Notes: generated from the sequence alone by a model not told the origin. Counted from the stretch's first letter, positions 8,584-17,128 are shown. The stretch: 64,000 bases of DNA from Streptomyces sp. NRRL F-5135 (GCF_000719775.1 NZ_JOHR01000027.1:5117-69116), one strand, 5' to 3'. Made by a program: numbers and translations.

Positions 8584-9345
8584 ATGGCTGGACTCTCAGC
8601 TGGACTCTCACTGGAGGGGGCGAACCCCGATGTCGGCCTGCTCTACGACATCAACGGCCTGGCCAAGGACGCTCCGGCGTGGTCGGACCGGGTCATGGAG
8701 TTCGTCGGCGAGTACGGGATCATGCTCGCGATGGTGCTCGTCGCGCTCTGGTGCTGGTGGAGTGTGCGCCGGCGCGGGTCGGCGGAGGACTCGGTCACGG
8801 CCGTCGCCGGGCTGGTCTGGGCACCCCTGGCCGCCGGCGTCGCGCTGCTGATCAACATCCCCATCCGGGGGTTCGTCGGGCGCCCCAGACCCTTCGTCGA
8901 CCACAAGGGCCTGGAGGTCCTGGTGGACGGGAAGACGGACTTCTCGTTCGTCAGCGACCACGCCACGATGGCGATGGCCATCGGCGTCGGCGTCTTCGTG
9001 GTCCACCGGAAGTTCGGCCTCGTCGCGATCGGCCTGGCGCTCCTCGAAGGCTTCTGCCGGATCTACATGGGGGTCCATTACCCGACGGACGTGATCGGCG
9101 GGTTCGCGCTCGGTACGGCCGTGGCGCTGCTGCTCACGCCGCTCGCGACCGCCCTGCTCACGCCGTTGATGTGGGCGGTCGCGCGCTCCGAGCGCCTCGC
9201 TTGGTTCGTACGGTCACGGGCCGCGCGCGAGGCGGACCGGGACCGTACGCACGACACGGGGCGGCTCGACCCGGTCGCCGAGGGCGGGGCTCGTTCGCTC
9301 GACGTGTCCGAGGCGCGTCCCGACGACAACAATCTCGCTGCCTGA
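8584..9345 (+). CDS. PAP2-family membrane phosphatase
   Basis: 253 residues. Multi-pass membrane protein of the type 2 phosphatidic acid phosphatase/undecaprenyl-diphosphatase superfamily, which removes phosphate from lipid phosphates at the outer face of the membrane. The three signature blocks are present: RGFVGRPRPF (about 97-106), FVSDHATMAMA with the catalytic His (about 121-131), and RIYMGVHYPTDVIGG with the second His (about 159-173). Five or more hydrophobic helices are visible, and a soluble acidic tail of about 45 residues. The ATG 8584 is weakly supported by AAGGGG about 12 nt upstream. Whether its substrate is undecaprenyl pyrophosphate or phosphatidate cannot be told from sequence. 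Confidence 0.85.
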   Translation: MAGLSAGLSLEGANPDVGLLYDINGLAKDAPAWSDRVMEFVGEYGIMLAMVLVALWCWWSVRRRGSAEDSVTAVAGLVWAPLAAGVALLINIPIRGFVGRPRPFVDHKGLEVLVDGKTDFSFVSDHATMAMAIGVGVFVVHRKFGLVAIGLALLEGFCRIYMGVHYPTDVIGGFALGTAVALLLTPLATALLTPLMWAVARSERLAWFVRSRAAREADRDRTHDTGRLDPVAEGGARSLDVSEARPDDNNLAA

Positions 9346-9371
9346 CCTGCCTGACCTGCCTGACCTGCCTG
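9338..9371. repeat. Tandem 9-nt repeat at the end of the PAP2 gene
   Basis: Three perfect copies of CTGCCTGAC plus a partial fourth. The first copy overlaps the PAP2 stop codon, and each copy carries another TGA. It lies between convergent PAP2 and sortase genes. Confidence 0.8.
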
Positions 9372-9439
9372 GGGCGCGTGGGTCGCTGAACCGCCGAGGG
9401 CGCCTGAACCGCCCGGCCGAGCGGGTCAGACCGGCGTCC

Positions 9440-10144
9440 CTACGGCCCCTCCCGCACCGCGGACACCACCACGTTCGAATCCCAGTGACCGTGCGCGTCG
9501 ATCAGCCCGCCGCAGGTGATCAGCCGGAGCTGCGGGTCCGGCACCGGGCCGTAGACCCGCGCCGTGGGGAAGTCGCCCGTCCGGTACGTCTCCACGGCCG
9601 TCACCCGGAAGGGCAGCCGCCGCCCGTCACCGCGCTCCGCCTCGACCAGGTCGCCCGGACGCAGCCGGCCCAGCTTGGCGAAGACCGCGTTGCGGATGTT
9701 GTCGCGACCGTTGCGAACGGGAACCGTACCGGGGTTGGCCGGGGCGTCCCGGTGGCCGACCAGGACGGCGGGGCCGGGCTCGCCGGGGCGCGGGCCCAGG
9801 GCGTACCAGCCGACCTTCATCGCGTCGCGGAAGCCCGGTGCGTCCAGCGAGCCGTTCTCGTCCAGCCCGAGCGGGAGGACGTCGGCGGTGAGGCGGAGCA
9901 CCGGGATCCGCAGGCGTACCGGCGCGGACCCCGCGTCCGCCACCCGTACGGGCCGGGGCTCGGCCGCGGGCGCGGACGCGGAGGACGGCCGCGCGGGAGG
10001 CGGCGCGTACCACTGGGGGAACAGGTGCAGCAGTACGGCGGCCACGCCGCACAGCCCCGCGATCGTGAAGAGAAGCGCGATCGCCGCGTCGGCGGCGCCC
10101 GTGGCGCCCGCGCCTTCCCCTGCCGCCCTGTTTCTTCCGGTCAG
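9440..10144 (-). CDS. Class F sortase
   Basis: 234 residues. After a short N-terminus comes a transmembrane helix (about 22-45: AIALLFTIAGLCGVAAVLLHL), a Pro/Ala linker and a sortase fold. The catalytic triad is visible: His in VLVGHRDA, Cys in RLITCGG and Arg near the C-terminus in VVVSAVREGP. Class F sortases are transpeptidases outside the membrane that are widespread in actinobacteria. The start is unusual: no ATG, GTG or TTG lies before the membrane helix in this frame. CTG at 10144 forms a CTGA overlap of 4 nt with the upstream gene's stop, so I infer a CTG start with coupled translation. Confidence 0.85.
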   Translation of the reverse strand: MTGRNRAAGEGAGATGAADAAIALLFTIAGLCGVAAVLLHLFPQWYAPPPARPSSASAPAAEPRPVRVADAGSAPVRLRIPVLRLTADVLPLGLDENGSLDAPGFRDAMKVGWYALGPRPGEPGPAVLVGHRDAPANPGTVPVRNGRDNIRNAVFAKLGRLRPGDLVEAERGDGRRLPFRVTAVETYRTGDFPTARVYGPVPDPQLRLITCGGLIDAHGHWDSNVVVSAVREGP

Positions 10145-10710
10145 TGGTGGTCCAACGGGGCACGGCGCCGGTAGCGGCGCGCCACGAGGACCGTGCCGGC
10201 GGAGGCCGCCGCGGTGGCGCCGACGGCCAGGGTGAGTTCCGCCGCGCCGGTCTGCTCCCGGGCCTCGTCCGGTGGGCCGGCGGCCACGTGCCGTGTGCCG
10301 TGAACCGCGCCGCCCCGTGCCGCGCCCGAGGGCGTCGCTCGCAACTGGCCCGCGGGGGAGGCCACGGCGGACCGGGGCGCGGCGGGCGCTGAGGTCGGGG
10401 GCACTGAGGACGGGGGTGCGGCGGCGGGGGCCGTACCCGTCGGGGGCGGGCTCGGTTTCGGCCGCGACGTCGACGAGATCGTCCCCGACACGGACGGGCT
10501 CGGCGGGGCCGTGGCGCCCCGTGGCGCCGCGGGCGGGGCCGCCGGTGCGCCGGCCAGCGGACCGGGTGGGCCGGCCGGCGGTGGGTCCGATTCCGGTGCG
10601 GCGTCGGCGATTACGGCGAAAAGAGTGGTGGCGGTGACGACGGCGAGTGTGCCGAGCGTGGCTATGCGGGAGGGGTGCGGGTGCGCGAGCCGGTGCGTGA
10701 AGCGGTGCAT
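10141..10710 (-). CDS. Secreted Pro-rich protein encoded with the sortase
   Basis: 189 residues. Signal peptide (basic MHRFTHRLAHPHPSR, then IATLGTLAVVTATTLFAVIADAA with an A-D-A-A cleavage region), a long Pro/Ala/Ser/Thr-rich middle, and a C-terminal hydrophobic segment (about 154-176: AELTLAVGATAAASAGTVLVA) ending in a basic tail RRYRRRAP. Signal peptide, low-complexity stalk, hydrophobic helix and positive tail make a sortase-substrate or anchor-like layout, although no LPXTG-type motif is obvious. It overlaps the sortase gene by 4 nt, so the two are likely made together. Confidence 0.75.
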   Translation of the reverse strand: MHRFTHRLAHPHPSRIATLGTLAVVTATTLFAVIADAAPESDPPPAGPPGPLAGAPAAPPAAPRGATAPPSPSVSGTISSTSRPKPSPPPTGTAPAAAPPSSVPPTSAPAAPRSAVASPAGQLRATPSGAARGGAVHGTRHVAAGPPDEAREQTGAAELTLAVGATAAASAGTVLVARRYRRRAPLDHH

Positions 10711-10938
10711 GAGGACGCCCCTGGAGGTCTGAGGGTCTGAGGTCTGAGGGTCGGGAACCGAGGCTGTCGGTGGCCGATGCCTGGTCGCTGTCGGCTATGT
10801 ACAGGCCATCGCCCGTCGGTCCGTACGGCCACCTCGGTGGGCCGTACGGCCTACAGCGACCACTCCGCGCCCCGGCCCCCGGCCGGCCGCTCCGCGCACC
10901 CGCCGCCCCTGACCGCCGCCCCGCCCTGTCGCGGAGCG

Positions 10939-10984
10939 TCCGTGTCCGTGTCCGCGTCCGCATCCGTGTCCGCGCTCGCGTCCG
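10939..10984. repeat. Imperfect TCCGTG/TCCGCG hexamer array
   Basis: About seven degenerate hexamers directly after the stop of the flavin oxidase gene (stop at 10985-10987, minus strand), within a 274-nt gap that otherwise shows no gene. Just upstream of the neighbouring gene, 10728-10755 carries short GAGGTCTGAGGGTCT iterations. Confidence 0.6.
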
Positions 10985-12619
10985 TCAGAGCGCCTGCGGG
11001 AAGTCGAACAGCCGGTCCGGGTCGTATCTCCTCTTCAGCCGCGTCAGCCGGTCCGCCGCCGTCCCGTAGTACGACGAGCGCCAGTCGGACAGTTTCGGGT
11101 CGGTGTAGTTCTGGTACGCCCGGCCGGACGCGTGCCGACGCATCGAGGTATGAGCGTTTTTGAGCCAATCCTGGTGTGCCGTGCCGGAGGTTCCCGGCTG
11201 CCAGGAGGCGATGTACTGCGCCAGCAGCCGCGCGCGCCGGTGCACGAAGGCCGTCGCGGCCGGGTCCGTGCGGTTGATCGCGCCGCCCAGCGCCGTGAGG
11301 ATGACCGAACCGCCACCGCCCCGGTAGGCCGGGAGCCGGGTGAACTCCTCGGTGGCGGAGACCAGGGCGCGTACGCCCGCGGGCGTCAGGGACCGGTCGT
11401 AGAAGTCCGAGGTGCCCGCGTACGTCTCGCGGCGCAGGGCTCCCCGAGGGCTCCGGCCGGGCGTCGTGCCGGGCAGCCGGCACTGCTCGTCGCTCAGCCC
11501 GGAGCAGCCGCCGAACAGCCGCATCGCCTCCTCGTACCCGCGCCGGCGGACCGAGACCGAGCGCGCGGACCCCGGACCGCCGGGGCCGTCGGCGAGCCGG
11601 TCGAGGGCGTTCTTCAGCTCCGTCTCACCGCCGAGCGAGAAGGCGGAGAGGGAGACGGTGGGGGCCACGCCGCCGGGCCCGGCGGACAGGTGGAGCGAGG
11701 ACCAGATCTCGTCCGGCTGCTCGGGTCCCCACGCCTGCCACGCCCGGACCAGGGTCTCGGCCTTGGACCAGGGCCAGGAGGCGAACGCGGTGACGGCCTC
11801 GGGCGCCGGGTGGGTTCGGAAGCGCAGCTCGGTGACGACGCCGAAGTTGCCGTTCCCGGCGCCGCGCAGTGCCCAGAAGAGGTCCGCGTGCCGCTCGGAG
11901 TCGGCGGTCAGCCGCTTGCCGTCGGCCGTCACGAGGGTGGCGGACAGCAGGTTGTCGCAGGTCAGCCCGTACGCCCGGGATACGACCCCATGGCCGCCGC
12001 CGAGGGTGAGTCCGGCGATGCCGACGGTGGGGCAGGAACCGGCGGGGATCGTACGGCCCCGGCGCGCGAGCGTCCGGTAGACGTCGCCGAGCCGGGCGCC
12101 CGCGCCGATGACGGCGTCCGGCCCGGCCCGGTCGATCGCGTCGAGGCGCGAGACGTCGATGACGAGCCGGCCGTTGCCGCTGGACCAGCCCGCGTAGGAG
12201 TGGCCGCCGCCGCGGATGGAGACGGGGACGCCGCCGGAGCGGGCGAAGGCGAGGCACTCCCTTATGTCGTCCTCGCCGGAGACATAGGCGATCGCCGCGG
12301 GCTTCAGGTCGTCGAACCGGGTGTTGTAGAGCTGACGCGCGGTCGCGTACGCGGCGTCGTCGGGGCGTACGAGCTCACCGTCCAGGCCCTTGCCCAGGGC
12401 GTTCCAGGCGGCGGCGCCGACAGGCCGGGCGGAACCGGAGGCGGCGGCCGTACCGCCTGTCCCGGCCGAGGGGGAGGCGCCGGTCCTGTCCGGCGTGCTC
12501 TTCCCGTCGACGCCATCGGCGCCGTGCGTGCCGGAACCGCCGGAGCCGCCGGAGCAGGCGGTCGCCGTCGTGGCCGTGAGGGCTCCGGCCGCGGCCGTGA
12601 GCAGCGTGCGCCGTTCCAT
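10985..12619 (-). CDS. Tat-exported lipoprotein FAD-linked oxidase (BBE-like)
   Basis: 544 residues. The N-terminus ERRTLLTAAAGALTATTATAC has a twin arginine and a lipobox ending at Cys22, so export by Tat and lipid anchoring are predicted. A Gly/Ser linker precedes a PCMH-type FAD-binding domain (about 95-275) and a C-terminal berberine-bridge segment (YYGTAADRLTRLKRRYDP). Both covalent-FAD residues of this family appear to be present: His in RGGGHSYAG and Cys in AGSCPTVGIAG, implying bicovalent flavin. Such enzymes oxidise sugars, alcohols or alkaloids with oxygen; the substrate here is unknown. ATG 12619 follows AGGAGG by 7 nt. It is a single gene with no obvious partner. Confidence 0.85.
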   Translation of the reverse strand: MERRTLLTAAAGALTATTATACSGGSGGSGTHGADGVDGKSTPDRTGASPSAGTGGTAAASGSARPVGAAAWNALGKGLDGELVRPDDAAYATARQLYNTRFDDLKPAAIAYVSGEDDIRECLAFARSGGVPVSIRGGGHSYAGWSSGNGRLVIDVSRLDAIDRAGPDAVIGAGARLGDVYRTLARRGRTIPAGSCPTVGIAGLTLGGGHGVVSRAYGLTCDNLLSATLVTADGKRLTADSERHADLFWALRGAGNGNFGVVTELRFRTHPAPEAVTAFASWPWSKAETLVRAWQAWGPEQPDEIWSSLHLSAGPGGVAPTVSLSAFSLGGETELKNALDRLADGPGGPGSARSVSVRRRGYEEAMRLFGGCSGLSDEQCRLPGTTPGRSPRGALRRETYAGTSDFYDRSLTPAGVRALVSATEEFTRLPAYRGGGGSVILTALGGAINRTDPAATAFVHRRARLLAQYIASWQPGTSGTAHQDWLKNAHTSMRRHASGRAYQNYTDPKLSDWRSSYYGTAADRLTRLKRRYDPDRLFDFPQAL

Positions 12620-12941
12620 GCGGCGACCTCCTGAGGAGCGATGCCGGGGAAGGGCCTTCCCCGGGGAACGCGCGGTCGACGTCCTGGGAAACGGGACGAG
12701 ACGCGCGGGCCGTCGGGTTCCGTCAGGCGGGCGGTGTTTCGTGTCATCGGTGGACGCGGGGCGGCGGTCGGCGGGGACGGCGGGAGCAGCGGGAACAGCG
12801 GGCCTGGTGGTGCGCGAGTGGTGTCAGCACGACGGGACGACAGCGCGACGGGGCAACCGCACGACGGGGCGACAGGGGCGACAGGCATCGCGGTACCGCG
12901 CGGGGTCTCACGGCGCCCGGGCCGTCAGCGTGCGCGGGCCG
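12620..12941. other. Intergenic region, no gene seen
   Basis: 322 nt upstream of the flavin oxidase. Open frames on both strands are low-complexity shadows. Short CGACGGGGCGACAGG-like iterations occur at 12828-12880. Confidence 0.45.
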
Positions 12942-13226
12942 TCAGGGCGTTGCCGTGTCCGACTCGGCAGCGGCCGCCGCGTGCGCCCGCGCGTCCGTAC
13001 GTGCCCGGTCACGCGCCCGGCGCGCGGGGCCCGACCAGCCGCACGAACAGCGGGCCAGGCAGAACGAGCCGCGTTCGACGGTGGAGGCGGTGTGGCCGAG
13101 GGGGCCGAGGGGTCCGGCGGGACCGGGGGAGTCGGTGGAGCTGACGGTGCCGGCAGGTCCGGGGGTGGTGCCGGCGCGGCGCTCGGGGATGTCGGTGCGG
13201 CGCTCGCGGGTGTCTGTATCGCACAC
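12942..13226 (-). CDS. Small protein with a CxxxCxCGW motif
   Basis: 94 residues, function unknown. The N-terminal half is low complexity. The core FCLARCSCGWSGPARRARDRARTDA carries three closely spaced cysteines, the CGW signature and a basic helix; written here in two parts, FCLARCSCGW then SGPARRARDRARTDAR. I recognise this pattern from short hypothetical proteins widespread in Streptomyces, which favours a real gene over a shadow frame. The cysteines could bind zinc. The GTG start at 13226 has GGAGG only 1-2 nt away, so the true start may be different. Confidence 0.55.
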   Translation of the reverse strand: MCDTDTRERRTDIPERRAGTTPGPAGTVSSTDSPGPAGPLGPLGHTASTVERGSFCLARCSCGWSGPARRARDRARTDARAHAAAAAESDTATP

Positions 13227-13372
13227 GCCTCCACCGTACCGGCGGGGCGGCGGCCGTTGACCCCGACGGTCGGCCGGAATCCGTCCCGGCGTGACGGGGG
13301 ACGCGGGCGGTCGTTATGGGGAACGGGCGGACTCGGACAAGCGGCGGCCAACTGCAGGGGGTTTGGCAGGCG

Positions 13373-14200
13373 ATGGTGGTGCGGGAGCACAGACGCAGAG
13401 GCGCGGCGTTCGCCGCCGTGGCCGTGGCGGGTGTCGTGGCCACCGGCACCGGCTGCTCCACGAGCACGGGCGCCTCGGCCGACGACCGGCCGGGCCGGGA
13501 CCCCGCGGCCGTGCGCGGCGCGGCGGATGTGCTGATCGCGGCCGGGAGTTCCAGGGCCCGCACGTCCATGGAGATGGCGGCCGGCGGGACGCGCGTGACG
13601 ATCCGGGGCGAGGGCGGCTACGACTTCGCCAAGCGGATGGGGCGGCTCCGGGTCGTCCTGCCCAAGGACCCGGCGGGCACGAGCGAGCACCGGCCCATCA
13701 CCGAACTGCTCTCGCCCACCGCCCTGTACATGAAGAACCGGGGCGCCGGGGTGCCCGCCGACAAGTGGGTACGGGTCGACTCGACCGACCTGCGAGACGG
13801 GAACCTGGTCACGGGCGGGGCGACGGATCCGCTGACCGCCGCCGAACTGCTGCGCGGCGCCCGGGACATCACCTTCGTCGGCGAGCAGGACCTGGCCGGC
13901 ACGCGCGTCCGGCACTACCGGGGCGTCACGGACATCGGCCGGGCCGCGAAGTCGGCGGCGTCGTACGCGCGCGAGGCGCTGGCCGCCGCGGCGGACGGGT
14001 TCGGCGAGGACGCGGTGCCGTTCGACGCCTATCTGGACGAGGCCGGGCGGCTGCGCAAGGTCAGGCACCGGTTCAACTACGTGAACCAGGGGCGGACGTT
14101 CGAGGTCGCCTCGACCACGCTGCTGTACGCGTTCGGGGTGGGCGTCGCCGTCGCGCTGCCGCCGGAGGAGGACATCTTCGCCGGCGAGATCAAGATGTGA
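13373..14200 (+). CDS. Lipoprotein, LppX/LprG-like size and layout
   Basis: 275 residues from ATG 13373; a longer frame to 13316 exists. The N-terminus VVREHRRRGAAFAAVAVAG continues into a lipobox ending at GTGC, so it is a predicted lipid-anchored extracytoplasmic protein. The mature part has alternating hydrophobic strands (for example ARTSMEMAAGGTRVTIRGEGGY, quoted only to its first 20: ARTSMEMAAGGTRVTIRGEG) and motifs such as ALYMKNRGAGVPADKWVRVD. That arrangement resembles the LppX_LprAFG-like/DUF lipoproteins that act as lipid carriers in actinobacteria. No operon partner is evident. The family call is moderate; the lipoprotein call is firm. Confidence 0.75.
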   Translation: MVVREHRRRGAAFAAVAVAGVVATGTGCSTSTGASADDRPGRDPAAVRGAADVLIAAGSSRARTSMEMAAGGTRVTIRGEGGYDFAKRMGRLRVVLPKDPAGTSEHRPITELLSPTALYMKNRGAGVPADKWVRVDSTDLRDGNLVTGGATDPLTAAELLRGARDITFVGEQDLAGTRVRHYRGVTDIGRAAKSAASYAREALAAAADGFGEDAVPFDAYLDEAGRLRKVRHRFNYVNQGRTFEVASTTLLYAFGVGVAVALPPEEDIFAGEIKM

Positions 14201-14454
14201 CCTTCGGCGGGCGGCGGCCGGGGCGGGAGCGCACACCATCGGCCACCGCCGTGCGCGGGGCCCGGAACAGACGCCCGTACCTGCGCCGATGCCGGTGGCG
14301 GACGCGGGTAGACGCATCGCCGGGCAAGGGGCGGCAAGAACGGATCAAGCCGTAACCCCCGAGGGCCAAGACGGAAATGGTCCGGACGTGCCATGCGCGC
14401 GCGTAGCACGCTCCCTAGGCTGGAGACGAGACCGGCAGGGAGAGGTGACAGCAC

Positions 14455-14727
14455 GTGGGTGCGTTGCGTACGCCGACCGTCCAGGACCACGTGGCCCTCG
14501 CCGAGATCGAGCTGTGCGGGGAGTTGATGATCGCGGCGTCCGCCGCGGACGGGGAACGGCTGAGTCCGGACCGTATCGACGAGGTACTGAACGTGACGGC
14601 CGAGCGCCCCGGAGCGGAGCTTCCCGGCCGGGCCGGGGTGGCCGGGCCGCCCCGGGTGGCGGCTGTCTCGTCCTGTCCCTCCCGTCCCGCCCGGCTCGTT
14701 CGACGGACAGGGGCCCACGGGGAGTGA
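14455..14727 (+). CDS. Small conserved hypothetical protein
   Basis: 90 residues. The N-terminal half (ALRTPTVQDHVALAEIELCG then ELMIAASAADGERLSPDRID) reads as a compact amphipathic helical domain; the C-terminal half is low complexity. GTG 14455 is preceded by GGGAGAGG at a proper distance. I recall short Streptomyces proteins with the TVQDHxALAExELxGxLMIAAS pattern, but none has a known role. Confidence 0.6.
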   Translation: MGALRTPTVQDHVALAEIELCGELMIAASAADGERLSPDRIDEVLNVTAERPGAELPGRAGVAGPPRVAAVSSCPSRPARLVRRTGAHGE

Positions 14728-14833
14728 GCGCGCCGGCACGGGGGCCACGGTGCTGTGACCATGCCCCCGGCCGGCGCTTCCGCCCAATAGCGCCGGCGGT
14801 CGCTTCCGCGACGTTCCGGCGGTCAGAGGACTT

Positions 14834-15283
14834 TCAGGTGCGGAGCAGGCGCGCGATCGCCTTGGTCGCCTCGTCCACCTTCGCGTCGATCTCGTCGCCC
14901 CCCTTGACGGCCGCGTCCGCCACGCAGTGACGCAGGTGCTCCTCCAGGAGCTGGAGGGCGAAGGACTGGAGGGCCTTGGTGGAGGCCGAGACCTGGGTGA
15001 GTATGTCGATGCAGTAGACGTCCTCGTCGACCAGCCGCTGGAGTCCGCGGATCTGGCCCTCGATCCGGCGCAGCCGCTTGAGGTGCTCGCCCTTCTGTTT
15101 GTGGTAGCCGTGCACCCCGTGGTCGTGGTCCGTGGCGCCGGCGTCGTCGTCGGACGATCCCGCGGAACCGGCAGCTCCGGCCGCTCCGGCCGGGTCGGGC
15201 GTACCGGCCGGTACGGTCGCTCCCGCCGTCGGCACGGAAGGCGCGTCCTCCGCCATCGCGCCGGCCGCTTCAGTGGTCGTCAT
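14834..15283 (-). CDS. csoR: CsoR-family metal-sensing repressor
   Basis: 149 residues from ATG 15283 (GGGAGG 5 nt upstream; a longer frame from 15334 is rejected). A disordered, acidic N-terminus with a His/Asp patch (DHDHGVHGYH) is followed by the all-helical CsoR domain (about 60-145). The copper-type Cys-His-Cys ligands are visible: Cys in DVYCIDILTQ, and His and Cys in LLEEHLRHCV. Members bind DNA as tetramers and release it when the metal binds. No copper chaperone or P-type ATPase is next to it; the neighbours are phosphate transporter genes. The inverted repeat at 15344-15362 suggests autoregulation. Confidence 0.88.
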   Translation of the reverse strand: MTTTEAAGAMAEDAPSVPTAGATVPAGTPDPAGAAGAAGSAGSSDDDAGATDHDHGVHGYHKQKGEHLKRLRRIEGQIRGLQRLVDEDVYCIDILTQVSASTKALQSFALQLLEEHLRHCVADAAVKGGDEIDAKVDEATKAIARLLRT

Positions 15284-15343
15284 CGCGTCCTCCCGGTGGT
15301 GCCGCGTTCCTGGTGAGCCCGAAAGGGCGGTCATACCGGTGTT

Positions 15344-15362
15344 TATACCCCACCTGGGTATA
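15344..15362. promoter_or_regulatory. Probable CsoR operator
   Basis: Perfect inverted repeat TATACCC - 5 nt - GGGTATA, the A/T-flanked C-tract/G-tract pattern of CsoR sites. Its near edge is 60 nt upstream of the csoR start, and it lies between csoR and the divergent DUF47-Pit pair. Confidence 0.75.
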
Positions 15363-15503
15363 GGGTACCGGTTTGTGCGGTCTGGTACAGGGCCCTGTGT
15401 CGAGCCCGTGGCCGATGGGCGACACTGGGATGCCGGTTAGCTGTGGCCGGATGATGCGCCTAGCATCACCCTGACCGAATCCCATGTAACCCGAGGACCC
15501 CAC

Positions 15504-16124
15504 GTGCGTTTTCGTCTGACCCCCAGGGAGACGAGCTTCTACGACATGTTCGCCGCGTCCGCGGACAACATCGTCACGGGCTCGAAGCTCCTGATGGAAC
15601 TCCTCGGTGCGGATTCCTCCGCGCGGGCCGAGATCGCGGAGCGGATGCGGGCAGCGGAGCACGCGGGAGATGACGCCACTCACGCGATCTTCCATCAGCT
15701 CAACTCCTCCTTCATCACGCCGTTCGACCGCGAGGACATCTACAACCTCGCCTCCTCGCTCGACGACATCATGGACTTCATGGAGGAGGCCGTCGACCTC
15801 GTCGTCCTCTACAACATCGAGGAGCTGCCGAAGGGCGTCGAGCAGCAGATCGAGGTCCTGGCCAGGGCGGCCGAGCTGACCGCCGAGGCCATGCCGCACC
15901 TGCGGACGATGAGCAACCTCACCGAGTACTGGATCGAGGTCAACCGGCTGGAGAACCAGGCCGACCAGATCCACCGCAAGCTGCTGGCGCACCTCTTCAA
16001 CGGCAAGTACGACGCGATGGACGTGCTCAAGCTGAAGCAGATCGTCGATGTGCTGGAGGAGGCCGCGGACGCGTTCGAGCACGTCGCGAACACGGTGGAG
16101 ACCATCGCGGTCAAGGAGTCCTGA
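15504..16124 (+). CDS. DUF47 (PhoU-like) Pit-accessory protein
   Basis: 206 residues, all-helical, PhoU-fold protein of the DUF47 family usually encoded just before a Pit phosphate transporter and thought to modulate it. Characteristic acidic helices are visible: FYDMFAASADNIVTG, DDATHAIFHQLNSSFITPFD, REDIYNLASSLDDIMDFMEE. Length is normal. GTG 15504 has CGAGG upstream, and a TAGCAT -10 candidate lies at 15461-15466. The transporter gene starts 5 nt after its stop, so they form one operon. Confidence 0.9.
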   Translation: MRFRLTPRETSFYDMFAASADNIVTGSKLLMELLGADSSARAEIAERMRAAEHAGDDATHAIFHQLNSSFITPFDREDIYNLASSLDDIMDFMEEAVDLVVLYNIEELPKGVEQQIEVLARAAELTAEAMPHLRTMSNLTEYWIEVNRLENQADQIHRKLLAHLFNGKYDAMDVLKLKQIVDVLEEAADAFEHVANTVETIAVKES

Positions 16125-16129
16125 CGTCA

Positions 16130-17128
16130 GTGGACACCTTCGCACTGGTCGTGACCATCGGGGTCGCGCTCGGCTTCACGTACACCAACGGCTTCCACGA
16201 CTCCGCCAACGCCATCGCGACCTCGGTGTCCACCCGGGCACTGACCCCGCGCGCCGCCCTCGCCATGGCGGCGGTGATGAACATGGCGGGCGCGTTCCTC
16301 GGCCAGGGGGTCGCCAAGACCGTGAGCGAGGGGCTGATCGCCACGCCGCACGGTGAGAAGGGGATGGCCATCCTCTTCGCCGCGCTGGTCGGCGCGGTCG
16401 TCTGGAACCTGATCACCTGGTACTTCGGGCTGCCCTCCTCGTCCTCCCACGCGCTGTTCGGCGGCATGGTGGGCGCCGCGCTGGCCGGCGGGACCGAGGT
16501 GATCTGGACCGGGGTGCTGGAGAAGATCGTCATTCCGATGTTCGTCTCGCCGGTCATCGGCCTGGTCGCCGGTTACCTGGTGATGGTCGCGATCATGTGG
16601 CTGTTCCGCAGGACCAACCCGCACAAGGCCAAGCGCGGATTCCGGATAGCCCAGACCGTGTCGGCGGCCGGGATGGCGCTCGGACACGGTTTGCAGGACG
16701 CGCAGAAGACGATGGGTATCGTGGTGATGGCGCTGGTCATCGCGGATGTGGAGCAGTCCGGCGACGAGATCCCGATCTGGGTGAAGATCGTCTGCGCGCT
16801 GATGCTGTCCCTCGGTACGTACGCGGGTGGCTGGCGCATCATGCGCACGCTCGGCCGGAAGATCATCGAGCTGGACCCGCCGCAGGGGTTCGCGGCGGAG
16901 ACGACCGGCGCCTCGATCATGTTCGGCTCGGCGTTCCTGTTCCACGCGCCGATCTCCACGACGCACGTCATCACCTCGGCGATCATGGGCGTCGGGGCGA
17001 CGAAGCGGGTGAACGCGGTGCGCTGGGGGGTCGCGAAGAACATCATTCTGGGCTGGTTCATCACGATGCCGGCGGCGGCACTGGTGGCGGCCCTCAGTTT
17101 CTGGGTGGTCCGGCTGGCGTTCGGCTGA
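16130..17128 (+). CDS. pit: Low-affinity inorganic phosphate transporter Pit
   Basis: 332 residues, about ten membrane helices. The paired signature of the Pit family is present: TNGFHDSANAIATSVSTRAL near the N-terminus and an internal repeat at GFRIAQTVSAAGMALGHGLQ and the SSSHALFGG and STTHVITSAIMG motifs. Pit proteins import phosphate, commonly as a neutral metal-phosphate, driven by protons. GTG 16130. It ends before a strong terminator and faces pstB. In S. coelicolor I recall this gene as pitH2 (SCO4138); I could not find a convincing PHO box upstream here. Confidence 0.92.
   Translation: MDTFALVVTIGVALGFTYTNGFHDSANAIATSVSTRALTPRAALAMAAVMNMAGAFLGQGVAKTVSEGLIATPHGEKGMAILFAALVGAVVWNLITWYFGLPSSSSHALFGGMVGAALAGGTEVIWTGVLEKIVIPMFVSPVIGLVAGYLVMVAIMWLFRRTNPHKAKRGFRIAQTVSAAGMALGHGLQDAQKTMGIVVMALVIADVEQSGDEIPIWVKIVCALMLSLGTYAGGWRIMRTLGRKIIELDPPQGFAAETTGASIMFGSAFLFHAPISTTHVITSAIMGVGATKRVNAVRWGVAKNIILGWFITMPAAALVAALSFWVVRLAFG

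Noticed and set aside
9338..9371. CRISPR-like array
   Set aside because: Units are 9 nt and directly adjacent with no spacers; a simple tandem repeat.
12304..12888. A second gene upstream of the flavin oxidase
   Set aside because: Low-complexity shadow frame overlapping the start of the oxidase gene, no ribosome site.
15363..15503. PHO box before the DUF47-Pit operon
   Set aside because: No GTTCACC-type 11-nt repeats are visible, unlike the clear site before pstS.
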